Of a stretch of 64,000 bases of DNA, positions 34,299-43,771 are shown piece after piece. The position numbers were made by a program, and so were the translations under genes. The stretch's first letter is position 1. The number at the start of each line of letters is the position of its first letter. The stretch is from Pseudomonas sp. 8Z (GTDB lineage Bacteria > Pseudomonadota > Gammaproteobacteria > Pseudomonadales > Pseudomonadaceae): the NCBI RefSeq assembly GCF_902506535.1, contig NZ_LR733824.1, positions 496,001 through 560,000 of the forward strand. The letters run 5' to 3'. Below the pieces are notes generated by a model. That model did no database searches and had not been told where the DNA came from. It worked only from the letters and a program-made list of their open reading frames with translations.

Positions 34299-36440
34299 TC
34301 ACGAGACTGCTTCGCCATTGGCGAGGCCTCGGAAGTTATCGACCAGATCGGCCGGAAGCGAATCGTTGAGCGACTGATAACCTGGTGCCTCCCACCAGTC
34401 GTTCTTGGTGGCTTGTCCCTTGCGCATGCTGTCCGCAAGCTCCTGCAGGTCTTTCGGCATCACCTCGTCAGGGTCGCTTGCCGGCAGCGGCATGCGGATC
34501 TTCCAGAGGTTTCCGCCCTCGATCAGGGCAAAGCACTGACCCTTCGGCAGTCCAACGACATGGCCAGGCTCAATCATCGGAACGCTGGTCGACTGAATCT
34601 GGTCATTGGTGTTCGATGTGAACGCGGTATTGCCATTCACTGTGTCGTTCGCGCTACTTGCCGGTACGCTGTTGAAAACCTGGACCTTCGGCAGTTGGTT
34701 GGTGAGCAGCTCGGCTGTGGCAGTCTCCCGCACGCGCAGCATGAACAGGTTGTTGAAGTTACCGATGACCTGCCCAGCCTTGGCGCGGGAGCCGAGCTTG
34801 GCCTCGATGTCGCTCATAGTCTGGGTGTAGGCGGTGACCTGCATGCCGGCGCCGCCTGACTTGTTCACCATAGGGATGAACTCATCGCCGATCAGCTCGT
34901 TGAACTCGTCGGCATGCAGGTTGATGGCCACTTTGCCGCTGCCCGCACCTGGTAGCCCGTCATCGATGCCGAACTTGTAGATATGACCGGCGACCGAGAC
35001 CAGATCGCTGAACATGGAGTTTCCTACGGCAGCTGCCACCTCAGTGTCAGATAGGGCGTCCAGGCCGATGTAGACGACGGCACGTTTGCGGATCACCTGC
35101 ATCCAGTCGAAGATCGGCCGTGGGTCATTCAGATCCTGGTAGTCGGGGGACAGAAGCTCGGCGATCCGTCCGGTGGTGAGCTTCTCCAGCAACGGCAGCA
35201 AGGACGCTACGATCTTGTCGAAGTAGGTCTTGTCGTAGCGAACAGCCGAGCGAAGGCCGTCCATCACTGGGTCGGAGATTCGTTGCTGGGTGACGTACAT
35301 ATCGATGGCCACCACCCGTAGAGGACGGTCTTTCATCGCAAAGCTGAGATTCTTGCGATCAATCTTGCCCTCAATCATCACGATGGCTTCCCAGGCCTTT
35401 GGGTCGTGTTCGTCGAAGTATTTCTGAGCGTACTCGACGAATAGGGCATCGATGTTGATGACGTGCTGGAGGATCTGCTCGTAGTCCGGGCGCCGGCCCA
35501 GCGCTACCAGGGCGCGGGCAATGATGTTGACGAATCGCCAGGCGAACTCCCGGAAGGCAGCCGAGTTGCCTTCACCGGAGAGCTGACCAGCGATACGTGT
35601 GGCGACTTCGGAAATGCGGCCGAAGCGGCCAACAGCGTTATAGCGTGCTGAGTGATCCGGCCAGCCCAGGTGAAACACATAGAACTCGTCGAGCCGGTCG
35701 GCGCGCTTGCACTCGATGTACATACGTTTGAGCAGATCGGCGTCACCCTTCGGGTCGAAGACGATAACAACTTCATGCTGTCCGCCGCGCTTGCGGCGGA
35801 TGTCTTGGGTGATGAACAGCTCAGCCAGCCGGGTCTTGCCGACCCGTGTGGTACCCAGCACGAGCGAATGGCCAACCCGCTCGCCCAGGGGCAGGCTGAC
35901 GTCATGCTCATCTGGCTCAATGCCGTGGATCCTCGGCAGGCCGCCAACGGGTGGTAGTGGCCGCATGGGGTTGATGCTGATGTTCCAGGAGGTGGCCTTG
36001 GCCAGCAGCTTCAGCGGAAATGGGGCGAATTCGAGTCGCTCCTCGAGGCGACGAGCTCGTTGATAGAGCGGTGTCGGTTCAACATACGGGGCGAACTTCG
36101 GTAGGTAGGTGTCCATCAGCCGCTGAGTGTGTTTCTGCGTCCAGCGAAAGCCCTTACCAATGAACAGCCGCTCATTGCTGACCGGCATGTCTTTGCTGGT
36201 CATGGTGTAGAGCGGTAGCCGGCGAATGTTGCGCCTGTACCGTAGCACCACCAGGGCCTGCTTCAGCCGGATGCTGCCCAGTGCCAGGAAGCCGACAGAG
36301 GCGACCAGCCCGAACAGCGGCGTGAGGGCCAGGGACGAGGGTGAGAGCACGCACAGGATGGCAGCGGCATAGCTGACGGCTACGGAGTAGAGCTCTACGG
36401 CAGGCCGTAGCAGCGTCTCGATGGCAAAACTGTTGGCCAT
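34299..36440 (-). CDS. traD: type IV coupling protein TraD (SXT/TOL subfamily)
   Basis: 713-residue coupling ATPase that links the relaxase-DNA complex to the mating channel. Two N-terminal membrane helices (residues about 17-58), Walker A variant GTTRVGKT (196-203), Walker B in VAINLHADEFNEL and a conserved QVTAYTQTMSD. The length fits the TIGR03743 family. It lies between a small conserved gene and TIGR03747 in canonical order. Confidence 0.93.
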   Translation of the reverse strand: MANSFAIETLLRPAVELYSVAVSYAAAILCVLSPSSLALTPLFGLVASVGFLALGSIRLKQALVVLRYRRNIRRLPLYTMTSKDMPVSNERLFIGKGFRWTQKHTQRLMDTYLPKFAPYVEPTPLYQRARRLEERLEFAPFPLKLLAKATSWNISINPMRPLPPVGGLPRIHGIEPDEHDVSLPLGERVGHSLVLGTTRVGKTRLAELFITQDIRRKRGGQHEVVIVFDPKGDADLLKRMYIECKRADRLDEFYVFHLGWPDHSARYNAVGRFGRISEVATRIAGQLSGEGNSAAFREFAWRFVNIIARALVALGRRPDYEQILQHVINIDALFVEYAQKYFDEHDPKAWEAIVMIEGKIDRKNLSFAMKDRPLRVVAIDMYVTQQRISDPVMDGLRSAVRYDKTYFDKIVASLLPLLEKLTTGRIAELLSPDYQDLNDPRPIFDWMQVIRKRAVVYIGLDALSDTEVAAAVGNSMFSDLVSVAGHIYKFGIDDGLPGAGSGKVAINLHADEFNELIGDEFIPMVNKSGGAGMQVTAYTQTMSDIEAKLGSRAKAGQVIGNFNNLFMLRVRETATAELLTNQLPKVQVFNSVPASSANDTVNGNTAFTSNTNDQIQSTSVPMIEPGHVVGLPKGQCFALIEGGNLWKIRMPLPASDPDEVMPKDLQELADSMRKGQATKNDWWEAPGYQSLNDSLPADLVDNFRGLANGEAVS

Positions 36441-36443
36441 GGG

Positions 36444-36713
36444 TTACGCCTCTAAGGATGCTGGACGACGGCGCCCATGGCGTCGTTGCCCTGTATGAAT
36501 GGCTGATACCTGCTGCCGGACGTCATTGATCTCATGGTCGGGCAGCCGCTCCTGCAGGAGCTCGCACAGTGTCATTTCATCCTCAGGGGACATGCCTGCG
36601 ACATTGCCGCCATATAAGCCGATTACATGCGTAATCTGGTCATGCATGAGCTGTCGTGCCCGTGGATCCTCGGGCTGTTTGATCAGCAGGGTTATGTAGG
36701 TCGGCGGTGTCAC
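36444..36713 (-). CDS. small conserved ICE protein before traD
   Basis: 89 residues, soluble, acidic middle and a very basic tail (GQRRHGRRRP). Three bp from traD and 9 bp from TIGR03765, so clearly in the operon. No domain recognised; a small gene is usual at this place in related ICEs. Confidence 0.75.
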   Translation of the reverse strand: MTPPTYITLLIKQPEDPRARQLMHDQITHVIGLYGGNVAGMSPEDEMTLCELLQERLPDHEINDVRQQVSAIHTGQRRHGRRRPASLEA

Positions 36714-36722
36714 AGCGAACTC

Positions 36723-37223
36723 CTATTGCTGTATTGCAGTTGGGGTGAGCAGGGCGGGGTAGTGTCTCAGTCCGAGGCGGCCAGCCAGGTCTCCGGCAGG
36801 AGTAGGATTGACCGGGAGGCCACCAGCCCAGCGCCTGATCTCCATCAGTCGCGCTTCGCTATCTACGTTGACGGCCAGGCCGACGGCTTGAAGTCGCTGC
36901 AGATCCACGCGTCGTTGGAGCAACCACGCCCGTGACATTGGATCATCGCCAACCAGGAACACCGGTTGCAGACCTGGTGCGTTGATAACTCGGCCTTGGA
37001 GCTGTCCAGGGGACAACTGGGGAGTGCGTACCGGATAGGCCCCTGTGTTCAGGACCCCGGCTGCTGGTGTGGGCTGATTGGGTTGTGGAGCCGGTGCCAG
37101 ACCCTGGTAGTAAGGGAGTGCCGAGGTTCCGCCACGGTCTTCGACGACGATCAGGGTTCCTGCATTGGCGGCGGTGAACCAGCAGCAGAGCGTGGCCAGC
37201 ATCATTTGGGCTGAGGGTTTCAT
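36723..37223 (-). CDS. ICE protein, TIGR03765 (PFL_4695) family
   Basis: 166 residues from ATG 37223, overlapping the transglycosylase stop as ATGA. Signal peptide (MMLATLCCWFTAANAG), then TLIVVEDRGGTSALPYYQGL and RRWAGGLPVNPTPAGDLAGRL, followed by LGLRHYPALLTPTAI, a thioredoxin-like cis-Pro region. Periplasmic; role in transfer not established. Confidence 0.9.
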   Translation of the reverse strand: MKPSAQMMLATLCCWFTAANAGTLIVVEDRGGTSALPYYQGLAPAPQPNQPTPAAGVLNTGAYPVRTPQLSPGQLQGRVINAPGLQPVFLVGDDPMSRAWLLQRRVDLQRLQAVGLAVNVDSEARLMEIRRWAGGLPVNPTPAGDLAGRLGLRHYPALLTPTAIQQ

Positions 37224-37777
37224 GGTGTGGTCGCCAGTAGAGTGGTGCCAGTGACACGGTTGAAGTGCTTCACGAAAGCAGCGCGGTACTTGGCTGCGGG
37301 TTCGCCACCGGCAGGACGGTGGTAGTGGCCTGCTGCGATAACCCAGTCGCCCCCCCGGGCTTTCTGCTCTGCAAGTATCTGAGCGGTTACCGTGAGATTC
37401 TTGTAAGGGTCGAGGCCCTCGCATGGGTAGGCGTAGCGGTGTCCATTCGCACCTATGTTCGTTTGCCCCAGCCCAACGTCGACGCGGTTGGCACCGGCGG
37501 TTACCAATGCCGTCATGAGCGCCACGCAGGCTTCATCCCGGGTTGCGAATCGGTAGCCTGTGCCGGCGACGTTCAGCGTCCACGGCCATGGGACGATCTG
37601 CCCTCTGATACGTGTGCCGCTTTCCTGCAGCGCAACGGAGTACAGGACTTCCGACGGCACGCCATTGGAGCGTGCGATCAACTGGTAGGCGGGTGGAGGA
37701 ATTTCTACTGCTTGGGCCACTGTTGCTACCAGCATCAGCCCAACAGTTGCTAAGCCTCGCGTCATTGCCGCAGCCAT
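37220..37777 (-). CDS. lytic transglycosylase (SLT domain)
   Basis: 185 residues with signal peptide (GLATVGLMLVATVAQAVE) and a family 1 SLT fold: catalytic Glu52 in YSVALQESG, then NVDVGLGQTN-type motif (ANRVDVGLGQTNIG) and the AAGHYHRPAGG end. Opens peptidoglycan locally for assembly of the mating channel or pilus. The start at 37777 is chosen for its AGGAGGTGA ribosome site; ATG 37765 would give an ATGA overlap. Confidence 0.92.
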   Translation of the reverse strand: MAAAMTRGLATVGLMLVATVAQAVEIPPPAYQLIARSNGVPSEVLYSVALQESGTRIRGQIVPWPWTLNVAGTGYRFATRDEACVALMTALVTAGANRVDVGLGQTNIGANGHRYAYPCEGLDPYKNLTVTAQILAEQKARGGDWVIAAGHYHRPAGGEPAAKYRAAFVKHFNRVTGTTLLATTP

Positions 37778-38550
37778 TGACCGTTCACCTCCTGGACGGC
37801 AGCGGGCAAGTCACCGCCGAGCCCCAGGCGCAACCACCGGCCCTGGTCATGGTTCAAGGTGATTTGCCGGCTACGCACGTTGTCCGGCTCGATGCCGGCA
37901 AGGATTGCCCAGCGCCGGATGCGCTCGTCATTACCCTGGCTGCCAACAAAGTACAGATCGAACGTGGTTTTCTTGGCCTGGAGCCCCTGTACCTGAGTAA
38001 TGCAGGGCGCGCAGTCGTCTTTCACAAAGACCGCAAGCCGGCCATTCCCAAGCATTACCGAATTCCGCGAGCTGGGGATCGAGGCTGGACTGGCGTTGAG
38101 CTGGATCACCTTCTCGCCTGGGTACATCCGAGCGGTTGCTGCATCGTAGGCGCGCTGGTAGGCCAGCTCCTTGTCGATGCGTTGCCGTTCTGCCTGAACC
38201 TGCAACTCGGCATAGCGGCGGCGCTCTTCGTCAGTACGTGCTTCGATGCCCAGTGCCGTTAATGGATCCAGGCCAGGGGAGTAGATTCCACGTGGTCCCT
38301 GCATCAGGGTCTGGTAGCGGGTGAACTCTTGTGGAGTTATCCCCCATTCATTGGCAAGCGCCTCGGCGAGTCGGTCGCGCTGCATATCCTGGGTTTGCGA
38401 GTCGCTTTGTCGAGAATTGCTAGCTGTGGAGGCTTGGATACTGGTTACGGACGGTGCTGCGCTGATGGTGATAGGCAGTAGGCAGAGTGTGAGTAGAACC
38501 GTCTTTCTGATTGCGTTGAGGCTCTGGCCCCAGAATTTAGGATGGGTCAT
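37762..38550 (-). CDS. ICE protein, TIGR03759 (PFL_4693) family
   Basis: 262 residues. Signal peptide (LLTLCLLPITISAAPS), then the family core WGITPQEFTRYQTLMQGPRG, YSPGLDPLTALGIEARTDEE, and a C-terminal thioredoxin-like domain with FVKDDCAPCITQVQ, a CxxC pair. The CAPC motif suggests a disulfide-handling role in the periplasm. AGGAGC ribosome site. Confidence 0.93.
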   Translation of the reverse strand: MTHPKFWGQSLNAIRKTVLLTLCLLPITISAAPSVTSIQASTASNSRQSDSQTQDMQRDRLAEALANEWGITPQEFTRYQTLMQGPRGIYSPGLDPLTALGIEARTDEERRRYAELQVQAERQRIDKELAYQRAYDAATARMYPGEKVIQLNASPASIPSSRNSVMLGNGRLAVFVKDDCAPCITQVQGLQAKKTTFDLYFVGSQGNDERIRRWAILAGIEPDNVRSRQITLNHDQGRWLRLGLGGDLPAAVQEVNGQWLRQ

Positions 38551-38558
38551 GAATGCTC

Positions 38559-39257
38559 CTACGGCTGGATATTGATGGTTCGGCTGTTACCGGCCACATC
38601 AAAGCGGGCCGCACGATCATCATCATCTAGGTTGCTCAGACGCCAGGTCGTCCCGGCCACGGCATCACCAGGCCGCACCAGGTAGATCTGGCTCAGTTGA
38701 GTGCTGCCGGTCGGGGCAACTGAGAGGAAACGCTCACCGCCGCGGTACTCCACGCCGACGATGCTGAAAGGCGGTGGCTCCGGTGCTGCTGGCTTTGGCT
38801 TGGGGCGTTGCACCTGGCTGCGTTTGGCTACGGACTGCTTACCGGAGGCCTGTGGTGTCGCTTTGGACTGGGACTTACGGAGTGCCTGGATGCTCTCGTC
38901 CCAACCTTCAACGGTGGCCTTCAATACGAGGAACTCACCCGTGGTAGACGCCCGCTGACCCAGCTCCAACGCCTGCTTGGCTAGTGCCTGCGTGGCATCG
39001 ACGCGATTCGACAGGGCCTGCTGAGCAGACCTGAAGTCGTCTTGGCTGACGAAGTTCTTTCCGCTTGCGGACTCCAATTGGTCGTCGATCTTGTCCAACC
39101 TGGACAGCATCGCATTGACAGAGGTTTTCTCCGCTGCTTCGGCAAGCGAGCTGCGCAGAGCAGCCAGCTGAATGGCCTGATAGGCCATCCCGCAGGCCAT
39201 CACGAGCAAGCAGCAACTGAGAATTACGGTTGATCGAGTGGGGTGTGGTAAGTCCAT
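38559..39257 (-). CDS. periplasmic coiled-coil protein, first gene of transfer operon
   Basis: 232 residues from ATG 39257 (GAGGA 7 nt upstream). One N-terminal membrane anchor (VILSCCLLVMACGMAYQAI), an alpha-helical coiled-coil section (about 25-130), a Lys/Pro/Gln-rich linker and a C-terminal beta domain (FSIVGVEYRGGERFLSVAP, INIQP end) reminiscent of PilP/SpoIIIAF-like small domains. It probably links envelope layers. It opens the TIGR03759-to-TraG transcription unit. Confidence 0.7.
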   Translation of the reverse strand: MDLPHPTRSTVILSCCLLVMACGMAYQAIQLAALRSSLAEAAEKTSVNAMLSRLDKIDDQLESASGKNFVSQDDFRSAQQALSNRVDATQALAKQALELGQRASTTGEFLVLKATVEGWDESIQALRKSQSKATPQASGKQSVAKRSQVQRPKPKPAAPEPPPFSIVGVEYRGGERFLSVAPTGSTQLSQIYLVRPGDAVAGTTWRLSNLDDDDRAARFDVAGNSRTINIQP

Positions 39258-39368
39258 GGTGTCCTCGCGCGAAGCTGGGGACACCCTCTCAAACCACCTC
39301 TACCTGGCGCAGTAGAAAATGCATTTCCCGACAGGGCTGGATTTTTTTAGGGGGCCAGACGCCCCTTC

Positions 39369-39860
39369 CTATGCGGACGCATAGCGTCTCTTGTAAAGCC
39401 CGAGGAGCACATGGGAAACGGCCAGGAACAGGGCGATGCCGGCGAGGTCAGCCAAGAAATGCTGGTAGGCCCAGATAAACGGAATCCCGTTTTGTAGCGG
39501 ATCAACCACCATCTCGTTGAGCATCGACATCACCAGGGTCCATATGGCACCCATCACAGGGTTCCAGGGGCGATCGCTGCTGATATCTCGTTTGATCGAG
39601 CGGAGCATGGCCGCCGGCCATTGAGTGATGGGAGTCGCGGCTATCTGCCTCACGAATACCGGAAAAGGGATGATGTCTAGCCGTTTCGGTGACAGCGCAA
39701 GGTAGCCAAATGCGAGCGGTGCAGCGAATCCGAACAGAAAGTGGCAGAGGTTGTAGTTCAGCCTGACGATGTCCATCACATGGGTCTGGACTATCAGGAA
39801 TGTGGTCGCGATAAGGAACAGCAGCAGCAAAGGGAGAGCGGCAAGACGGCTTGGCAGCAT
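39369..39860 (-). CDS. unknown membrane protein
   Basis: 163 residues with four predicted helices (LPLLLLFLIATTFLIV, HFLFGFAAPLAFGYLAL, VMGAIWTLVMSMLNEMV, FLADLAGIALFLAVSHVLL). A basic C-terminus (YKRRYASA). Conserved-looking ICE gene between the transfer operon and the helicase/methyltransferase block; function unknown. VanZ-like topology is possible but no motif confirms it. Confidence 0.65.
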   Translation of the reverse strand: MLPSRLAALPLLLLFLIATTFLIVQTHVMDIVRLNYNLCHFLFGFAAPLAFGYLALSPKRLDIIPFPVFVRQIAATPITQWPAAMLRSIKRDISSDRPWNPVMGAIWTLVMSMLNEMVVDPLQNGIPFIWAYQHFLADLAGIALFLAVSHVLLGLYKRRYASA

Positions 39861-39947
39861 GAGATTGCTCGTTGAGGAGAACGGGAGTTACGAGACTAAT
39901 GAGTTTGCAGGAGGCTGCAAGCCAAAATGGGGTCATCTTTTCCGGGT

Positions 39948-39973
39948 AAAGAAAAGGCCGCCCGAAGGCGGCC
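39948..39973 (-). terminator. rho-independent terminator after SNF2 helicase
   Basis: Minus strand reads GGCCGCC-TTCG-GGCGGCC-TTTTCTTT, a 7-bp GC stem with stable tetraloop and U tract, directly after the helicase stop. Confidence 0.9.
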
Positions 39974-39978
39974 TGAGG

Positions 39979-42228
39979 TTATCCAGCTAGCAGTTGCCTG
40001 GCCAGGGCCATCTCCACAGAGTCTCCATCCTGATTCAGCGCGTCCAGGCCTGATTCAGGCACATCACCGGAGGTGCTCTGGGCTACCGCGATCTTCTTGG
40101 CCATGAGCGCCAAGCAGGTGATCTGCGAGGTGCCGGCATAACCGAAGAAGACTACCCGTACTGGGTGCTTCTGTCCGATCCGCCACGACCGCCGTGCGGC
40201 CTGCTGCAGGGTGTACACGTTGTAGCCCGTCTGCAGGAACACGATGGTCGGGAAGTCGAGCAGATCCAGCCCCGTCTTCACCAGCTCGGGGTTGGTGATC
40301 AGCACGTCGATCCCGCGATCGACCTGGTCCAGAATCCAGTCCTCTCGTCTGGCGGTGTCCACAGAGGCCCTAAGGACCGCCGCTTTCAAGCCAGCCTGCT
40401 CGAGGATCTGCTTCAGCCTGGACGTGGTGTCCCGGGTGCCGCTGTATACCGAGTAGACCAGGACCTTGCGGCCCTTGGCTTTCTCCTGCAGGCAAAGGTC
40501 GACCAGCGCCTGTTCTTTCGGCATCAGCTCCTGGTCGCCGAACATCGCCGGCATGAACGCTAACGTTTCCCGCGACCGCGGATGCTTCACCACCTCCGAA
40601 CGGAAGCAGCAGTCGGGCCAGGCCAGGAGCACGTTGAGCACAACGCCGAGGAGTGTGGTGTCGCGGCGTGCCAGTGCTTGGCGGAGCTGCTGCGTCAGGT
40701 TCAACGACAACTGCTGGTACTGAGCAGCTTGCTCGGTGTCCATGGGGATGTCGAAGAACTCTTCCTCATAGGGCGGCAGCACCTTGCCGCCGATGTCCTT
40801 TAGCTTCAGGAACACAGTAAACGGCAGTACGAAGCGGTGGATACCCTTTGGGCCGAAGCCCGGAGCCTTCACCGTTCGTACCGACAGCTTCTTACCGCGG
40901 GCCGTCTTGTGCGAATCGCCATCGCGCTCGGTGTATATGTCCTTCAGCACCCCGTGATCCCGCATGAAGGACATAGCTGCAGGAGCCATGCTGCCTCGAG
41001 CGTTCGGACGGTACCCGTCCTCGATCATGCGCTGCGTCAGTATCCGGAACAGCAGGTAGAACAGGTCGTCGGCATAGCCGCCCATCAAGGTGCCGGTCAG
41101 CAGCAGTGCCTTGCGGCACTTCGCTGCCAGAACTCCCATGGCCTGCCCCTGGGCAGAGCCTGCGTTCTTGTACTCGTGTCCCTCGTCGACGATGAGCAGG
41201 TCGATGAAGCCATCAGGCAGGTAGCGCTTGATGAACTCCGTCGGCTGGTACCCACCTTCGCCGAGGCCGAACTCGATGGTGGCCATCGCACGCTCCATGC
41301 GCTTGGCCTGCCGATCGGTGAAGACGAAATTGCCCTTGCCGTCCATCAGGTTGATGAACTCATGGACGTTGTCAGCCAGCATCGAGGCTAGGAACTCCTC
41401 GCCGAAGTCACCCAGCAGCTTCTCGGCCTTTACCGGCCCGATCGTTGGTATGCGGCACATCGACTTCAGGATCGTTGCGCGCCGGTCCATGGGAGCTCCC
41501 TTGCCCGGGCGCATCAGCGTCCAGAGAGTGCTTTCACAGTGGGGGCATCGCCTACGGCGCTCCTCGCGCTGGAACTGCTCCAGGTTGACCAGGTTGCCTT
41601 CGTCGTCGGTGAGGATCTCGCCGCAGCTCGGACAGGCCGCCAGGGTTACACCCCCAGCCGCTCGACGTGGCCAGCAGGCCAGGCGCCAGTGAAAGCCCAT
41701 CCGCATCCGCACGCGACCGAGGATGAAGAACTCTTGGCGGCCGTCGTAGGGCTCGTTCAACTGGTCGCGCAGCTTCAGCAGCTTGACCAGGGTGTCTGGT
41801 CCGTTGAGCACCCATACCCGGGCATTCGGTACCGTCTCCAGGATCTCTCTGCGCCACTTGTAGACCAGGTGGGGCGGGGAGATGACCATGGTTCGGCGGT
41901 AGCCGGCAGTGTGCATGACCGCGGCAATACAGATGGCCATCATCGTTTTGCCGGTACCCATCTCGGCATTGATGATGCCAGCCGGCTCATTTCGATCGAG
42001 CAACAGTGCTGTGATCGCCTGTACCACTTCCTCCTGAGCTGGGAACGGCGTGCGTTTGAGGTTGGCCATGACGGCATGGCGTAATGGGTCGATCTGGCCG
42101 GTGTAGACCGGTGGGTTGGAGCGGTTGAGCGAGTCCAGCAGCTCCTCGCCGAACTCGTCGACGAAGTCTGTGAGGTTGATGTTCAAGGAAGCGGCGCCTG
42201 CAGGCAGGCTGGTCGCGGAAGTGTGCAT
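39979..42228 (-). CDS. SNF2-type DEAD/DEAH helicase
   Basis: 749 residues from ATG 42228 (AGGAG upstream; the longer frame lacks a site). Superfamily 2 Snf2-like translocase: Walker A NAEMGTGKTMMA (GTGKT 91-95), motif II IVDEGHEYKN, an inserted zinc ribbon (CPSCGEIL ... CPHCESTLW), and helicase C-terminal motif LQQAARRSWRIGQ. It lies 82 bp after the adenine-methyltransferase-like gene, so the two may act on the same DNA: maintenance, replication, or protection of the ICE from host restriction. Confidence 0.9.
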   Translation of the reverse strand: MHTSATSLPAGAASLNINLTDFVDEFGEELLDSLNRSNPPVYTGQIDPLRHAVMANLKRTPFPAQEEVVQAITALLLDRNEPAGIINAEMGTGKTMMAICIAAVMHTAGYRRTMVISPPHLVYKWRREILETVPNARVWVLNGPDTLVKLLKLRDQLNEPYDGRQEFFILGRVRMRMGFHWRLACWPRRAAGGVTLAACPSCGEILTDDEGNLVNLEQFQREERRRRCPHCESTLWTLMRPGKGAPMDRRATILKSMCRIPTIGPVKAEKLLGDFGEEFLASMLADNVHEFINLMDGKGNFVFTDRQAKRMERAMATIEFGLGEGGYQPTEFIKRYLPDGFIDLLIVDEGHEYKNAGSAQGQAMGVLAAKCRKALLLTGTLMGGYADDLFYLLFRILTQRMIEDGYRPNARGSMAPAAMSFMRDHGVLKDIYTERDGDSHKTARGKKLSVRTVKAPGFGPKGIHRFVLPFTVFLKLKDIGGKVLPPYEEEFFDIPMDTEQAAQYQQLSLNLTQQLRQALARRDTTLLGVVLNVLLAWPDCCFRSEVVKHPRSRETLAFMPAMFGDQELMPKEQALVDLCLQEKAKGRKVLVYSVYSGTRDTTSRLKQILEQAGLKAAVLRASVDTARREDWILDQVDRGIDVLITNPELVKTGLDLLDFPTIVFLQTGYNVYTLQQAARRSWRIGQKHPVRVVFFGYAGTSQITCLALMAKKIAVAQSTSGDVPESGLDALNQDGDSVEMALARQLLAG

Positions 42229-42310
42229 GCGGATCTCCTGATGCCGGGCATGCACGCCCCCAAGGGTATGTGCATACCCGGTGGGGTTGGTGAATGAAGC
42301 GACGCTGAGG

Positions 42311-43750
42311 TCAGTAGTCGCTGGGTAGTAGGATGGTGGTGGAGCTGCGATCGGCTTCGGTGATGATCCAGAGCCTGGTCTCTTCGCCGGCATCGATGTC
42401 GTAGGAGGAGAACAGTCGATCCCCATGCTTGAGGGCCAGCTCGTTCTGCCGCCGATCGTCATCGCACAGCTCGCCCCAGTCCCCAGTTGCATGACGCAGC
42501 AGGTAGGGGTAGGGGTTCAGCTGGCCGGTTTCCACTAGGTGGTGAACGGCTTGCGTCATCGCCTGCTCCCCGAGAGGGAAGCGGACAGCGGTTGGTTGAG
42601 GCTCGTGCTCCGATGGGGGCGCGTCGTTCGTCGCCGGCGCAGAGCTGATGGTCAATACTCGCCCCAGGTTCAGTGACCCCGGGGTGAGTTCCCATGCCCG
42701 GATCACGGGCACGAAGCGGTCGGTCAGGATGCGGACTTCGGTGACGTTGCCATCGTCGTCCTCGGTGAACTCGGTTTTGCGGACTTTCTCCTTGTAGGTG
42801 TCACCCTTCACGACCAGTACCCGGCCACTCTTCGAGCGAACCACACCGGAGATCGCGCCGGCAGCCAGCGCAAGCGCTAGATGCCAACGTGAAAGCTCTC
42901 GTACTGGTGGTCGGGATTGAGCCCCGGTCTGGCTGAAGTTGAGGGTGAAGTCTGGCCAAAGGCCCCTGATGCGGTCTATCTCCTGAGCGAACTGCTCAGG
43001 CTCCAGGCTCAGTCTGTAGAAGTGCTGCAGTTCCGTCGCCGCCGACGGCACGGTATAGGTTTCCCATGGCCATGCCTCTGGCAGTTCTTCTGGCTCCAGC
43101 TCGCCGCGCCCGATCGCCTGCAGGCGATCACGCACGTCGGTGACGCGACTGCGGCCGAGATCCTGTCGGCGCGAGCGCAGACCAAAGATCACGACCTGCT
43201 TGAAGGTTCGATCAGCCGCGCTGTAGCAGCGGACGTTGGTGAAGTGGTTGCTGATCCAGCCAGACAGTTCGTCGTCCAGGACATAGCCTGGGACGATGAA
43301 GACCATCACGCCGCCGTACTGCAGAAGCGGCAGGCTGCGCTGGTAGAACAGTTTCTCCAGCCTCCGCCGGCCTTTGCCTTGGTACTGCGATGCACCGGAG
43401 TGATCGGCGACTAGGTCGCCGTAGGGTGGGTTGAGCCAGAGCAGGCCGAAGGCCTGGCGCGAGATCATGGTGTCCATGAGGTCGCTGTGCAGCGCCCGGT
43501 CCACCAACTGGCGGGAGTGGTCGGCTCGCTCCTTGTCGTACTCGACGGCGAACGATTGAACCAGGTCCTTACCCAGGTGGTGGGCGGCTTCGGCGATAGC
43601 CACGCCCTCGCCGGCAGCCGGATCAATGATCCGCATGCCAGAGTTGGAGGGGCTCAGCGCCTGCAGTGATCGCTCCAGGGTTGTCTCATCGGTTGGGTAA
43701 TAGCCGTTCTTGGCAAAGTTGTGCGCCAGGCGCGGAAACATCAGAGCCAT
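42311..43750 (-). CDS. DUF6094-type N6-adenine DNA methyltransferase-like protein
   Basis: 479 residues. SAM-binding motif I DPAAGEGVA (43-49 core) and catalytic motif IV NPPYGD (107-112) mark a class I N6-adenine methyltransferase fold; the C-terminal half has no restriction-endonuclease motif and may recognise DNA. It lies at the head of the helicase unit, 21 bp downstream of an unknown gene. It could methylate ICE DNA to evade restriction. Actual methylation is not shown by sequence alone. Confidence 0.85.
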   Translation of the reverse strand: MALMFPRLAHNFAKNGYYPTDETTLERSLQALSPSNSGMRIIDPAAGEGVAIAEAAHHLGKDLVQSFAVEYDKERADHSRQLVDRALHSDLMDTMISRQAFGLLWLNPPYGDLVADHSGASQYQGKGRRRLEKLFYQRSLPLLQYGGVMVFIVPGYVLDDELSGWISNHFTNVRCYSAADRTFKQVVIFGLRSRRQDLGRSRVTDVRDRLQAIGRGELEPEELPEAWPWETYTVPSAATELQHFYRLSLEPEQFAQEIDRIRGLWPDFTLNFSQTGAQSRPPVRELSRWHLALALAAGAISGVVRSKSGRVLVVKGDTYKEKVRKTEFTEDDDGNVTEVRILTDRFVPVIRAWELTPGSLNLGRVLTISSAPATNDAPPSEHEPQPTAVRFPLGEQAMTQAVHHLVETGQLNPYPYLLRHATGDWGELCDDDRRQNELALKHGDRLFSSYDIDAGEETRLWIITEADRSSTTILLPSDY

Positions 43751-43771
43751 AGGGTCTCCAGAGTATGGTCA

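Noticed and set aside
39979..43750. DISARM or BREX defence system
   Set aside because: Only a methyltransferase-like and a SNF2 gene are present; no DUF1998, PLD, PglX/PglZ or BrxC genes are seen.
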